A stretch of 64,000 nt of DNA from an uncultured Cohaesibacter sp. (GCF_963678225.1 NZ_OY782763.1:372001-436000); one strand, 5' to 3'. Positions 47,432 to 57,643 are shown, counted from the stretch's first letter. The notes: a model not told the origin generated them from the sequence alone. A program made the numbers and translations.

Positions 47432-47793
47432 ATCTGTTCCTATTTATCCCGTATTAAAAGAGAGCGTGAAGCAGTGCGCGGCTTCATCCCGCATGCTCAG
47501 CAAAACGTCGGTTCACGATGCATCGACATCCCAACGGCAGCACCTTCCGACACAGGCAGACATAAGGCCAACCCAGTCCCAATCACGCAAAGACTTATTC
47601 TGCCGCCAATCATTTTGCAACCATCACATGACATTGGGGCAGCAAAAGGGCTTTGTTAAGAATTTTATCCGCACCTAATCGGCCCATTTTCGGGCTGATA
47701 TCCAGCAAAATAGGCGGAAAATAGGCATCAAGAGCCCTCACGCGCCCTCTCGCCTGATCTGCAAGGGCTGACAGCACCGCTGATTCTCGGGTT
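47432..47793. other. amiC-mrcA intergenic region, no gene
   Basis: About 360 bp with no supported ORF. A possible promoter for mrcA lies on the minus strand (TTGCAA-N17-TAAGTC), but it is weak. A short GCCC/GGGC hairpin near 47680 follows amiC without a T-run. Confidence 0.4.
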
Positions 47794-49056
47794 TCACCCC
47801 TTCGATGGCACGAACAGGGCGCTGGATTGAACGGACCGCCGGGCAAAGAATCCATTGATGGATTTCACGATGGAATTGATCGCCTTTTCCCGCCATTCCT
47901 TCGAGAGGAGGTCCGCCCTGTCCTCCTTGTTGGACAGATAGCCCAACTCCAGCAGAACACTTGGAATGTCCGGTGCCTTGAGCACGCGAAAACCGGCGGA
48001 TCGCTCGGGCGTTTTTGACAGCCGGATGGATGCCTTGAGCGCCCCGACAAGCGTGCGCGAATAAAGTGCGGAATGATTGGCCGTTTCTCGCCTTGTAAGA
48101 TCAATCAAAATATCGGCGACGACGTCATCAGACTGGTCGATTTCCAGCCCCGCAATCAGGTCAGAGCGGTTTTCCTGTTGCGCCAGCTTGTGCGCAACCG
48201 CATCCGAAGCGCGTTCAGACAGCGTATAGACCGTCGCACCGCGAACATAATGCTCACGCACAATATCCGCATGGATCGACAAAAACAGATTAGCCTTGTG
48301 TTCCTGGGCGAAGGCGACACGGTTGGAAAGAGAAATGAACCGATCCGTATCCCGTGTCAGCAAGATGCGGAACTGCCCCTCGGCTTCGAGGGCCTTTTTA
48401 AGCGATTTGGCAAAGGAGAGCACAACCTTGCTCTCTTGCACGCGATTGGAAACAGCGCCGGTATCGATGCCGCCATGGCCCGGGTCCAGAACGATAAGTG
48501 GGCGCATATCTCCGTCGTCCTTCTCGGCAACAGGAATGGCAGGAGCCTTGACGGCCGGAGCGGCCTGGGGCTTACCATCCGCACCAATATGGATCGCATC
48601 GCGCAGGGATTGCTCCGCAAACTCGCTATCGTTGACGGCCTCGAGATTAAAGACCAAGCGCGCCGGATTGCCATCCACCGCAGGTAAAATGTAAGCTCGC
48701 TGCACCTTGGTTGGCCCTGCAAGATCCAGCACAACGCGTGAGCCGGCATGTCCAAAGCGACCAAAGCGGAAATTCTGCACCATCGCGCGCTCAACAAGCC
48801 CCATTCCATGCTCCATTTCAAAATCCATATCAGGCAGATCAATCACCAGACGATAAGGATCTTCAAGAGCAAAGACGCTAAAGCCGACGGGCTCAGAAAC
48901 ATCGAGAATAAACTGCGCCTTCTCAGCGTTGCCGTCAGTAAGCGCCCCTTGGATAGACACCATGGATCCGGCCTGTTCCTGCGCAGCAAGCGGACTGCAG
49001 AGCAAAAGCCCTACGAGCATCAGAAACCGTCCGACCAATCTCATAGCTGAAGTCAT
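47794..49056 (-). CDS. amiC: N-acetylmuramoyl-L-alanine amidase with AMIN domain
   Basis: A 420-residue periplasmic amidase that splits septal peptidoglycan during cell separation. A signal peptide (MRLVGRFLMLVGLLLCSPLAAQ) and an AMIN domain precede an amidase_3 domain. The zinc motif is in VLDPGHGGIDTGA, with NLFLSIHADI and LLELGYLSNKEDRADLLS. The frame is open to 49212, but ATG 49056 (MTSAMRLVG) follows AAAGAGG. It is divergent from rne across a 790-bp gap. Confidence 0.94.
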   Translation of the reverse strand: MTSAMRLVGRFLMLVGLLLCSPLAAQEQAGSMVSIQGALTDGNAEKAQFILDVSEPVGFSVFALEDPYRLVIDLPDMDFEMEHGMGLVERAMVQNFRFGRFGHAGSRVVLDLAGPTKVQRAYILPAVDGNPARLVFNLEAVNDSEFAEQSLRDAIHIGADGKPQAAPAVKAPAIPVAEKDDGDMRPLIVLDPGHGGIDTGAVSNRVQESKVVLSFAKSLKKALEAEGQFRILLTRDTDRFISLSNRVAFAQEHKANLFLSIHADIVREHYVRGATVYTLSERASDAVAHKLAQQENRSDLIAGLEIDQSDDVVADILIDLTRRETANHSALYSRTLVGALKASIRLSKTPERSAGFRVLKAPDIPSVLLELGYLSNKEDRADLLSKEWREKAINSIVKSINGFFARRSVQSSALFVPSKG

Positions 49057-49847
49057 CTGCCTCTTTCCGTTACAAAGGGTCTCATCATGGGCGAAATGAA
49101 AAAAGAAATGTGGCAACAAGACAGCAAAACGGGCATTTTCACCATCTCCGGCCAAACCGCAGAGTGGCGCCTCAGGGTTAACCACATCTTGACAGACAGC
49201 TGCTATACACATGTCTGCATGGAATATCTGTATATTTAAGTATAGATAACAAGCAAAAACAGCGTATCAACTCACTTGTTCAACCGCCTTGCACTTGCAT
49301 ATTTGTGTAAGGAACCCTACAAAGACCTTTGAGCTATTATTGCCAAGCAATGATCCGATTCGAGAATCCGCATTTCTGACAAAAGACAGAAGCGTCAAGA
49401 ATGCGTGACTGGCGAAAAGACCCGACGCCCCACAAAGACTGAGCGTCATCCGGTGTTTCGCGCCGGCGAAGCGGACATACCAAGCTCTGGCAAATGGCCC
49501 GGAAATTCGGGATCGGCCCCGAAGACCACAACAAATTCGCAGCAATCTGGAGCGCGTACTTAAAGTCCCGATTGCTTGCCAAGAACCCCTGCCGAGGATG
49601 AAAAGCGTCCTCGGGCATCGAGTATCAACAAGAGGACCCGCCAAGGGATGTGCCAACAGATGAGTTATAAAGCCGGCGATAGCTTTGCAGGAAGACTGCA
49701 TGCCCTGGCGCTCAGCCATTTGCACAGCCGAGAACCGATAGTGGTCGGGTCGTCATCAGACAAAAGCGGAGAAGCGCGAACCTGCCGAGCGTCGGCTCAG
49801 TCGGCCAGAACGGTTGTCGGCGCGCCTTTCCGTGGAGAAAACACTTT
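49057..49847. other. Long divergent region with the rne 5' leader
   Basis: About 790 bp without a credible gene. RNase E mRNAs usually have long, structured leaders used for autoregulation. Here a local hairpin (CCGAGGA/TCCTCGG near 49592-49614) and a possible long-range pairing (TTGCCAAGCAAT at 49340-49351 with ATTGCTTGCCAA at 49571-49582, one mismatch) are visible. A 152-codon antisense ORF (49267-49725) has no start signal and Cys/Arg-rich random composition. Confidence 0.5.
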
Positions 49848-52800
49848 ATGGCAAATCAAATGCTCGTTGATGCGACGCATCCGGAGGAAACCCGGGTTGT
49901 CGTCGTACGCGGCAATCGGGTTGAGGAATTCGACTTCGAGTCCGCCAATCGCAAGCAATTGCGCGGCAATATCTATCTAGCAAAGGTAACCAGGGTCGAG
50001 CCGTCCCTGCAGGCGGCCTTTGTAGATTATGGCGGAAATCGCCACGGCTTCCTTGCATTCAGCGAGATTCATCCGGACTATTATCAAATCCCGATGGCAG
50101 ACCGTCAGGCTCTTCTTGAAGAAGAAAAGGGCCACGAAGAAGACGAGGTTCAAGAAGAGGAAAAGCCGGCAAAAAAATCCAGACGCCGCCGCTCTTCGCG
50201 CAAATCAGACAAGCAGTCTGCAAAAACCAACAAGTCCGACACTTCCGAGCAGGAAGACAATGAAGTGCACGCAGACGCTCCGGCCACCTCTTCCGAGGAT
50301 CAGGCATCGGGCGAAAGCGTAGCTGTATCCGCTACTGAGGCGGAACAAAGCGCAGAAGCCTCCGAGAGCTCTGCGAACACAGCTTCAGCAAGCGAAACCG
50401 ACGACGCATCTTCACAAACACCAGAAGCCGAGCAAACAGCTTCCGAACCTCAGGAAGAAGAAGCATCCGAACCAAGCTCTGATGACGAGTCTGATGACAC
50501 CAATACCCCTCCTGCTCAGGCACATGCCGTAGCAGAAGATGAAAGTGTCAGCGCCGATCCCGATGATCTGGATGACGAAGACGACGACACCCTCTCCGCT
50601 TCTGATGATGATGAAGACGAAGATGACGATGAAGAAGAAGCTGATGTAGAACATGTCGGCGCTGAAGATGCTCTGGAAGAAGTGCCGGAACGTCGCAGCC
50701 GTCGTCGCGTCAAGCAGTACAAGATCCAGGAAGTCATCAAACGCCGCCAGATTTTGCTTGTTCAGGTCGTTAAGGAAGAGCGTGGCAACAAAGGCGCAGC
50801 CCTGACCACCTACCTGTCTCTGGCCGGTCGCTATTCCGTTCTGATGCCAAACACGGCACGCGGCGGTGGCATCTCTCGAAAGATCACCAATGTATCCGAC
50901 CGCAAACGCCTCAAGCAGATCGCTTCCGAACTGGAAGTGGCTGACGGCATGGGCGTTATCCTGCGCACGGCTGGTGCGTCCCGCACCAAGACCGAAATCA
51001 AGCGCGACTTCGAGTATCTGCTGCGTCTTTGGGAAAATGTGCGGGATTTGACGCTCAAATCCGCGGCCCCGATGCTCGTCTATGAAGAGGGCTCGCTGAT
51101 CAAGCGATCGATACGCGACCTCTATAACAAGGATATCGATCAGGTTCTGGTCGCGGGCGAAGAGGGCTACAAGGAAGCGAAGAGCTTCATGCGCATGCTG
51201 ATGCCAAGTCACGCGCGCAATGTTCAGCCATACCGCGAGCCTCAACCGATCTTCACGCGCCTTGGCATCGAAAGCCAGCTGGACGCAATGTTCAGTCCGC
51301 AGGTTACCTTGAAGTCCGGCGGCTATATCGTGATCGACCAGACCGAAGCCCTCGTCTCCATCGACGTAAACTCCGGCCGCTCGACCCGCGAACACAATAT
51401 TGAAGATACCGCTCTTTCTACCAACCTTGAAGCGGCTGAAGAAATTTCACGCCAGCTGCGCCTGCGCGACCTTGCCGGTCTTGTCGTGATCGACTTCATC
51501 GACATGGAAGAGAAGCGCAACAACCGCGCTGTTGAAAAACGCCTCAAGGATTGCCTGAAATCAGATCGTGCCCGCATTCAGGTTGGGCGCATCTCGCATT
51601 TCGGCCTGATGGAAATGTCCCGTCAGCGCATCCGTACCGGTGTGCTCGAGAGCACCATGGACCCATGCCCGCATTGTCAGGGCACCGGTTATGTGCGTGC
51701 AGCAGCCTCTGTTGCACTGCTGGTTCTGCGCAGCATCGAAGATCACTTGCTCAAAGGGGTCAACCACCATGTCGTGGTCCGCACCCGTAGCAACGTCGCG
51801 CTCTATATCCTCAACGAGAAGCGCGCGAATCTATTCGAGCTGGAAAACCGCTTTGGCGTTTACATCCATGTGGAAGTGGACGATCACATGGAAGGCAAGC
51901 ATCTCGAGATTGATCGTGGCGAACCGCTTGAGCAACCGGTAGCACCGACGCCAACCATCTCCATGCAGGCGATGGAAGTTGTTGTTGATGAAGAAGACGA
52001 AGCCTTTGAAGCCTATGAGCAGGCTGAAGAGGAGAAGGAGCGCGAAGAGGAAAGCAGCTCCAAGAAACGTCGTCGTCGTCGCCGTCGCAAGAAGGCCCAA
52101 TCGGAGGGCAGATTTTCCCGTGACGACAATGAGCAGTCAGACGAAGAAAATGGCGACGAGTCCAACGACGACTCCGAACAATCCGCCGAAGCGCGTGATG
52201 GTGACAACAATGGCGAAGACAAGCCTAAGAAAAGTCGCCGCCGGGGCCGCCGCGGTGGCCGCCGCAATCGTCGCAACCGCAACAGCGATGCTGAAGCACA
52301 GGAAATGACCGCAGAGGCCATGGAAGTGGTTGGCGAAAGCCCTGCTGTCTACAACCTTTCAAGCGATGACAGCAACGAGAATGGCTCGGCTCCATCCAAT
52401 GAAGACGCCTCGCAACAGGCCTCCTCTGAGCAGCCCTCGGCCGCTGCACCAGCCGCAGACGCACCGGAAGCTGCTGATGTAGCTGCCGTATCGCCAGAGC
52501 AGTCTGACGATGATACAGCTCAGGCAGAAACAGCAGTCTCGCAGGAAGCCTCTTCTAATGCAGAGCCCGAGGCTCAACAGGAAGAAGCTGGAGAAGCGAG
52601 CGCGGATGGCGAAGCAGCCAGTGAAGTGGAACCGGCACCGGTTTTCGTCGCTCCGACTGAAGCCGCACCTGTTGATGCTGCGCCAGTTGAGGATGCGCCA
52701 GAGGAGAATGCATCTGAGGCACCGGCAAATGGTAAAGACATGAGCCAGACGCCTCCATCAAATGCAGCCCCTGCTGAAGAGATCGTCACCGACACTACAA

Positions 52801-52991
52801 ACGAAGAAAAGTCTGAAGATGATGCTGCTGCAAACGCCGATCAGCCATCGGAAGACATATCCACTCGGCCGATAGCGGCAGCCTCTGAAGAGACTGAGGT
52901 CGCCAAGACCGAGCCGGAAGAGACCAAAGAAGAGGAAGAAGACGACCGTCCCAAGCGGACCGGTTGGTGGAATCGCTCCGGATTTCTTTAA
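49848..52991 (+). CDS. rne: Ribonuclease E
   Basis: A 1047-residue endoribonuclease that starts mRNA decay and processes rRNA/tRNA. The S1 domain begins NIYLAKVTRVEPSLQAAFVDYGGNRHGFL. It is interrupted by an acidic, Ser/Glu/Asp-rich insert at about 92-284, then resumes with ILLVQVVKEERGNKGAALTTYLSLAGRYSVLMP. Catalytic Asp506 (SIDVNSG) and Asp549 (VVIDFIDM) keep the 43-residue spacing of E. coli Asp303/Asp346. The zinc link is Cys607-Pro-His-Cys610. After about residue 690 a long acidic/basic disordered tail (KKRRRRRRRKK, RRGRRGGRRNRRNR) forms the scaffold. Its end, DDRPKRTGWWNRSGFL, is the usual alphaproteobacterial closing peptide. Confidence 0.97.
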   Translation: MANQMLVDATHPEETRVVVVRGNRVEEFDFESANRKQLRGNIYLAKVTRVEPSLQAAFVDYGGNRHGFLAFSEIHPDYYQIPMADRQALLEEEKGHEEDEVQEEEKPAKKSRRRRSSRKSDKQSAKTNKSDTSEQEDNEVHADAPATSSEDQASGESVAVSATEAEQSAEASESSANTASASETDDASSQTPEAEQTASEPQEEEASEPSSDDESDDTNTPPAQAHAVAEDESVSADPDDLDDEDDDTLSASDDDEDEDDDEEEADVEHVGAEDALEEVPERRSRRRVKQYKIQEVIKRRQILLVQVVKEERGNKGAALTTYLSLAGRYSVLMPNTARGGGISRKITNVSDRKRLKQIASELEVADGMGVILRTAGASRTKTEIKRDFEYLLRLWENVRDLTLKSAAPMLVYEEGSLIKRSIRDLYNKDIDQVLVAGEEGYKEAKSFMRMLMPSHARNVQPYREPQPIFTRLGIESQLDAMFSPQVTLKSGGYIVIDQTEALVSIDVNSGRSTREHNIEDTALSTNLEAAEEISRQLRLRDLAGLVVIDFIDMEEKRNNRAVEKRLKDCLKSDRARIQVGRISHFGLMEMSRQRIRTGVLESTMDPCPHCQGTGYVRAAASVALLVLRSIEDHLLKGVNHHVVVRTRSNVALYILNEKRANLFELENRFGVYIHVEVDDHMEGKHLEIDRGEPLEQPVAPTPTISMQAMEVVVDEEDEAFEAYEQAEEEKEREEESSSKKRRRRRRRKKAQSEGRFSRDDNEQSDEENGDESNDDSEQSAEARDGDNNGEDKPKKSRRRGRRGGRRNRRNRNSDAEAQEMTAEAMEVVGESPAVYNLSSDDSNENGSAPSNEDASQQASSEQPSAAAPAADAPEAADVAAVSPEQSDDDTAQAETAVSQEASSNAEPEAQQEEAGEASADGEAASEVEPAPVFVAPTEAAPVDAAPVEDAPEENASEAPANGKDMSQTPPSNAAPAEEIVTDTTNEEKSEDDAAANADQPSEDISTRPIAAASEETEVAKTEPEETKEEEEDDRPKRTGWWNRSGFL

Positions 52992-53015
52992 GCGTTTCTT
53001 TTGACGCCAAATATT

Positions 53016-53054
53016 AAAAAGCCGCATCCTTTCAACGGGATGCGGCTTTTTCTT
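53016..53054. terminator. Bidirectional terminator between rne and the aminotransferase gene
   Basis: AAAAAGCCGCATCC-loop-GGATGCGGCTTTTT, with T5 in both directions. Confidence 0.93.
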
Positions 53055-53115
53055 TGTGCTTTTCAGATGAGAAAACTCAAAAACTAGCGCTCATTAGGAG
53101 CGCCGCGAGCCGTTA

Positions 53116-54267
53116 TCAGGCGAGCCAGTCTCCCAACCGGCGGATGCCTTCATGCATCGCCTCTTCGGTACCGGCAAAGGAAAGCCGCACATAGCGGTGG
53201 CCGCGCTCGCGATCAAAATCCGCTCCTGGCGTGATGGCAACTCCGGCTTCAGACAGAGAACGCAGGGCAAAATCCATCGAGTCATTGGTCAGCTTGCTCA
53301 CATCGCTGTAAACATAAAAGGCACCATCGACCGGCATGAAGTCTCCCAGCCCGATCTTGGGCAAAGCCTCCATCAAATAGGCCCGATTGCGCCCGTATCC
53401 GGCCTTGACCAGATCCAGTTCCTCATGAGCATCGAAAGCAGCGGCGGCAGCCACCTGCGACAACATGGGCGGGCAGAGATAGAGCGATTGACTGAGGCAC
53501 TCTACGGAGCGCTGCGCCATCTCGGGCAACACCATCCAGCCAATGCGCCATCCTGTCATGCAGTAATATTTGGAAAAGGAGTTGATGATCACCACGTTGG
53601 GCGAATAGCGAAGCGCCGTCTCGGCCTTCATACCAAATTCGAGGCTGTGATAGATCTCATCGGAAATGAACCAGATTCCCAGTTCATCACATACCTCAAC
53701 AACCGCCTTGAGCGCCTCGCCATCCATCATCGTGCCGGACGGATTAGCCGGGCTCGCAATCAACACGCCCTTCACCGGTTTTTCCGCATGCACCCGCCGG
53801 ATATCCTCAGCTGTCAGGCTCCAGCGATCCTCGGCGCGCGTTTCCACTTCAACAACTTCCAACCCGAGCGAGAAAAGAATATTGCGATAGGCAGGATAGC
53901 CCGGACTTGGCAAAATGACTCGGTCGCCCACTTCAAAGAGCGACAGAAAGGCCAAATTGAAACCTGCGCTAGACCCGGTTGTTACAGCCACAGCGTCAGG
54001 TGATACAGCCACGCCATAATGGTCATGATAATGCTGCGCAATACGCTCACGCAAAGGCCGGATACCCAAAGCATCGGTGTAGCCAATACGCCCATCAACC
54101 AGTGCCTTCTCGGCCGCTTCCCTTACCAGCTTGGGCGCAGGCGCTCCGGGTTGTCCGATTTCCATATGGACGATATCTTTCCCTTGGGCGGCAAGGGCGT
54201 TGGCCTTTGCCATAATGTCCATCGCAAAAAACGGTTCAATCGTGCCGCGCTTGGAAATGCTGCGCAT
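53116..54267 (-). CDS. PLP-dependent class I/II aminotransferase
   Basis: A 383-residue fold-type I aminotransferase. MEIGQPGAPAPKLV, GYTDALGIRPLRERIAQHY, TTGSSAGFNLAFLSL, PSPGYPAYRNIL, ASPANPSGTMM and FISDEIYHSLEF are typical. The PLP-lysine is Lys233 in NSFSKYYCMTGWRIGW, and the carboxylate-binding Arg is in RYVRLSFAGT. The substrate (Asp, aromatic or branched chain) cannot be decided. AAGGA lies 7 nt before ATG 54267. It is convergent with rne and divergent from the M48 protease gene. Confidence 0.9.
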   Translation of the reverse strand: MRSISKRGTIEPFFAMDIMAKANALAAQGKDIVHMEIGQPGAPAPKLVREAAEKALVDGRIGYTDALGIRPLRERIAQHYHDHYGVAVSPDAVAVTTGSSAGFNLAFLSLFEVGDRVILPSPGYPAYRNILFSLGLEVVEVETRAEDRWSLTAEDIRRVHAEKPVKGVLIASPANPSGTMMDGEALKAVVEVCDELGIWFISDEIYHSLEFGMKAETALRYSPNVVIINSFSKYYCMTGWRIGWMVLPEMAQRSVECLSQSLYLCPPMLSQVAAAAAFDAHEELDLVKAGYGRNRAYLMEALPKIGLGDFMPVDGAFYVYSDVSKLTNDSMDFALRSLSEAGVAITPGADFDRERGHRYVRLSFAGTEEAMHEGIRRLGDWLA

Positions 54268-54454
54268 TTGTTTTTTCCTTTTGGCTCTACTATGTGTCTG
54301 TATGGCCGCTAAATATTTCTATGCCACATTTTGACCATGGCCACGGGCAAGGATTAAGCTCAACAAGTCGAATCCATGCCGCCAGACAGACAGTGGCTTT
54401 GATCTCCGGTAGATCTCTTTTTGGGGATTGAGAAAATCAAAGAAGGTTGTGATC

Positions 54455-55903
54455 ATGTTTAAAGACTTAGGTACCAAGTCTTTGCGAAAAGTTCCACCCA
54501 TTGCCGAACGGAAAGCACACCGTTCCCTAGCGAACGTCGGCCGTCAGCTGGCTTGTGCACTGATGACGCTCCTGATCAGCCTGCAGCCATTGCTTCTGGC
54601 CACGTCCAGCGCAGATGCGCAGGGCCGGCGCGTCCAGCTGATCCGCGATGCAGAAACTGAGGAGCTGATCAGGGAATATGCCCGCCCTATTTTCAAGGCG
54701 GCAGGCCTCAAGCCAAGCAATATCCGCATCCATCTGGTCAAAGATAGCAGTTTCAACGCCTTTGTCGTTGATAGCAAGCGCATGTTCATCAATACCGGCA
54801 CCATCATTCAGGCAAAGACCCCCAATGAAATTATCGGGGTCCTGGCTCATGAAACGGGCCATATTGCCGGAGGCCATCTCATTCGATTGCGCCAGGCAAT
54901 GAAGCGCGCCCAAACGATTGCTGCAATCGGTATGTTGGCAGGCGCAGGGGCCATGGCAGCAGGAGCAGCAGCCGGATCGGGCGATGCCGCTCGTGTGGGC
55001 TCCGCTATTGCCAGCAGTTCGCCCGGCATCGCGCAGCGTACGTTCCTGAACTATGCCCGCACCGAAGAGACGGCAGCCGACCGGGCCGCGATCCGTTATC
55101 TGGCCAAAACCGGCCAGTCAGCCCGCGGCATGTTGGAAACCTTCCGTCGATTTGCCGACCAGTCTCTTTTCTCCAGCCAGTATGTCGACCCCTATATCCA
55201 GTCGCACCCCCTGCCCCGCCAGCGCATTGCACAGATCGAGCGATTGGCCAAGAAGAGCAAATACTACAACAGGCAAGACAGCGCCGCGCTGCAACTGCGC
55301 CATGATCTCGTGCGCGCCAAGCTCGCCGCTTTCACCCAGAATCCCAAGCGTGTCATGCGCAGCTTCAAGGGCAGAGACTTGCCGAGCCTCTATGCACAAG
55401 CCGTCGTCACCTATCGTCTGGGCAATCGCAACAAGGCGATCCGACAAGTAGACCAGCTCATCAAGGCACAACCGAACAATCCCTATTTCTGGGAGCTGAA
55501 AGGACAGATCTATCTGGAAACGGGCATGGCCGACAACGCCATTGCCCCCTTGAACAAAGCGGTTTCCCTGCGCCCCGATGTCGGCATACTACGCGTCATG
55601 CTTGGGCAGGCCATTATCTCCTCCAAGAATAACAGGAATTATAGCGCAGCTGTCAGCCATCTTCAGCGTGGCTTGCAAAATGATCCGGATCTGGCGGTCG
55701 GTTATCGTTTTCTGGCGCAAGCCTATGAAAATCTGGGCAATCGCGCCAAGGCCGAAATCGCGACCGCCAACGGCTATTTCGCCTCTGGTGACATTTCAGG
55801 AGCCAAGGCCATGGCTGCCCGGGCCAAGAAAAAGCTCAAACGCGGCTCTCCAGAGTGGCTACAAGCTGACGACATCATGTCGTACAAGCAGCCCAAACTT
55901 TAG
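54455..55903 (+). CDS. M48-family metalloprotease with TPR repeats (BepA/YfgC-like)
   Basis: A 482-residue periplasmic protease and chaperone for outer-membrane protein assembly. A signal sequence (LACALMTLLISLQPLLLATSSADAQ) is followed by the peptidase domain with zinc motif HETGH (132-136) and the third-ligand region ARTEETAADRAAI. Gly/Ala-rich GMLAGAGAMAAGAAAGSG lies between. C-terminal tetratricopeptide helices (SLYAQAVVTYRLGNRNKAIRQVDQLIKAQP and following) complete it. The frame starts at TTG 54428, but ATG 54455 is the likely start. The next gene is a DsbA-like protein. Confidence 0.9.
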   Translation: MFKDLGTKSLRKVPPIAERKAHRSLANVGRQLACALMTLLISLQPLLLATSSADAQGRRVQLIRDAETEELIREYARPIFKAAGLKPSNIRIHLVKDSSFNAFVVDSKRMFINTGTIIQAKTPNEIIGVLAHETGHIAGGHLIRLRQAMKRAQTIAAIGMLAGAGAMAAGAAAGSGDAARVGSAIASSSPGIAQRTFLNYARTEETAADRAAIRYLAKTGQSARGMLETFRRFADQSLFSSQYVDPYIQSHPLPRQRIAQIERLAKKSKYYNRQDSAALQLRHDLVRAKLAAFTQNPKRVMRSFKGRDLPSLYAQAVVTYRLGNRNKAIRQVDQLIKAQPNNPYFWELKGQIYLETGMADNAIAPLNKAVSLRPDVGILRVMLGQAIISSKNNRNYSAAVSHLQRGLQNDPDLAVGYRFLAQAYENLGNRAKAEIATANGYFASGDISGAKAMAARAKKKLKRGSPEWLQADDIMSYKQPKL

Positions 55904-56096
55904 CGGTTTGAGGCAAAGGATGCGGAGCCCTGTTCGACCAAGCACCGCGCCCCGAAAGGGCGTGGCGTATGGTCACAATCAAGTGAACAATTTGAGAATT
56001 GTCTCCCATCCTCATCAAACTGCCCTATTCTCGGCGCCATTCTAACAGACCAAAATGCTTGCTTACCAAGACAGAAACGCACAAGGACGCCTACTC

Positions 56097-56888
56097 ATGC
56101 GCCACAGTTTTTCAAAGATATCCTCTCTGTTCGCTGCGATAGCCTTCATGGGAATTGCCTCAATGCCAACCAGCGCAGCTGAATTCAACACTGAGCAGAA
56201 GCAGGAAATCGAGTCCATCATTTCTGACTATCTTCTCGAAAATCCGGACCTCATCCGTCAGGTCTTTACCATCCTCAGCCAGCAGGAAGCCGAGAAGCAG
56301 AAGCAGGCGGAACTTGAACGCGCTAAATTGGCCCAGCAAGCACTGGTGGAAAATCAGGAAGAACTGTTCAACGCCAAAGATCAGATCGTGTTGGGCAACC
56401 CCAAGGGTGATGTGACCCTTGTCGAGTTTCTCGATTACAACTGCGGTTATTGCAAACAGGCATTCGGCAGCATGTTGGAGCTAATGGATTCTGACAAAAA
56501 TCTTCGCGTCGTTCTGAAGGAATGGCCAATCCTTGGCCCGCAATCGCAGGAAGCCGCTTTGGTCGCCGTGGGCGTTACCAAGGTAGCCCCAGAGAAATAT
56601 TGGGACTTCCACAAGGCCATGATGACCATGCGCGGCACGGCCAACAAGGAATCCGCACTACGCGTTGCCGAAAAGCTCGACATTCCGCGTGACGCGCTGG
56701 AAAAACTCTATGAAGACACCGACACGCGCAAGCCGATCATGGATGCCTATAGACTGGCTGAGGCACTCAACCTGAATGGTACCCCGGGCTATGTTCTGGG
56801 AGACGAAGTCATCCCTGGCTATATTGCTCTGGAAGCCTTTGAAAGCAAAATTGCCAACTTGCGCAGCTGCGGCTCGACCAGTTGCTGA
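56097..56888 (+). CDS. DsbA-family thiol oxidoreductase (Com1-like)
   Basis: A 263-residue exported protein. A signal peptide (SLFAAIAFMGIASMPTSAAE) is followed by a helical stalk (~30-95: IESIISDYLLENPDLIRQVFTILSQQEAEKQKQAELERAK) and a thioredoxin fold. The redox motif is Cys116-Gly-Tyr-Cys119 (FLDYNCGYCKQAF), with cis-Pro in NLNGTPGYVLGDEVIPGY. Two extra Cys end the protein (RSCGSTSC). It presumably forms or isomerises disulfides in envelope proteins. ATG 56097 has AAGGA 9 nt upstream; the frame itself opens at 56055. Confidence 0.92.
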   Translation: MRHSFSKISSLFAAIAFMGIASMPTSAAEFNTEQKQEIESIISDYLLENPDLIRQVFTILSQQEAEKQKQAELERAKLAQQALVENQEELFNAKDQIVLGNPKGDVTLVEFLDYNCGYCKQAFGSMLELMDSDKNLRVVLKEWPILGPQSQEAALVAVGVTKVAPEKYWDFHKAMMTMRGTANKESALRVAEKLDIPRDALEKLYEDTDTRKPIMDAYRLAEALNLNGTPGYVLGDEVIPGYIALEAFESKIANLRSCGSTSC

Positions 56889-57149
56889 TAGTGAGAAACC
56901 ACGCTGAATAGAATAGACTTGGAGAGGCGTTCTTATCGATGCCTTTCCCCATGTCCCCAGCCGTTTCCCGCCAAGGAGCAAATCTGCCTTAGAATAGTCT
57001 TTTTTGCCAAAAATCATGACGATAACTAGGAATGAAAAGCATTACCGCCCTTTTCATATCTTTTCACTGAGCTAGGGACCGCCTATAAGGAACCACTAGA
57101 GGTCGCCCGCCTTCACGAGCCACCTCCAGCCCATGCCCAAAGACTTCAT

Positions 57150-57179
57150 TTGGCAAGGGCAAACGTTACGAATTAATAG
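57150..57179 (+). promoter_or_regulatory. Candidate sigma-70 promoter of aroQ-accB-accC
   Basis: TTGGCA, an 18-nt spacer and TAATAG, ending 20 nt before aroQ, which would give a very short leader. The rest of 56889-57149 shows no gene and no strong hairpin. Confidence 0.35.
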
Positions 57180-57199
57180 TCTCTAGCGCGGAATGCGAA

Positions 57200-57643
57200 A
57201 TGACCAACACTCTTTATGTTCTCAACGGCCCTAATCTCAACATGCTTGGTCTGAGAGAGCCCGGTATCTATGGCGCCACCACCTTGAAAGACATCGAGGA
57301 GATGTGCAAGGAAAAGGCAGCTTCCATGGGGTGGTCGATCGTCTTTCGGCAGAGCAATCATGAAGGTGAACTGATTGACTGGATTCATGAGGCCCGCGAA
57401 AAATCGAGCGGCATCATTTTCAATCCGGCAGCCTTTACCCATACATCCGTCGCTCTTCAGGATGCGATCCGGGCGGTAAGCATGCCTCTTATCGAAGTTC
57501 ATCTCTCCAACATTCACGCACGCGAATCTTTCCGTCATCATTCCTATGTGTCCCCCGCAGCGCTTGGCGTCATTTGCGGGCTCAACGCAAAGGGATATGT
57601 ATTGGCGATCGAAGCGCTCGTGGATCATCTAGAAAGCGCATAA
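57200..57643 (+). CDS. aroQ: 3-dehydroquinate dehydratase, type II
   Basis: A 147-residue dodecameric enzyme that converts 3-dehydroquinate to 3-dehydroshikimate in the aromatic pathway. [21 protein letters not shown] carries the essential Tyr24 and Arg19. [36 protein letters not shown] and [21 protein letters not shown] complete the active site, with His in HHSY. GGAA precedes ATG 57200. It leads the acc genes; aroQ-accB-accC is a conserved proteobacterial cluster. Confidence 0.97.
   Translation: MTNTLYVLNGPNLNMLGLREPGIYGATTLKDIEEMCKEKAASMGWSIVFRQSNHEGELIDWIHEAREKSSGIIFNPAAFTHTSVALQDAIRAVSMPLIEVHLSNIHARESFRHHSYVSPAALGVICGLNAKGYVLAIEALVDHLESA

Noticed and set aside
49267-49725. 152-codon minus-strand ORF in the rne leader
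   Set aside because: No ribosome-binding site and random Cys/Arg/Ser composition; more likely untranslated leader DNA.
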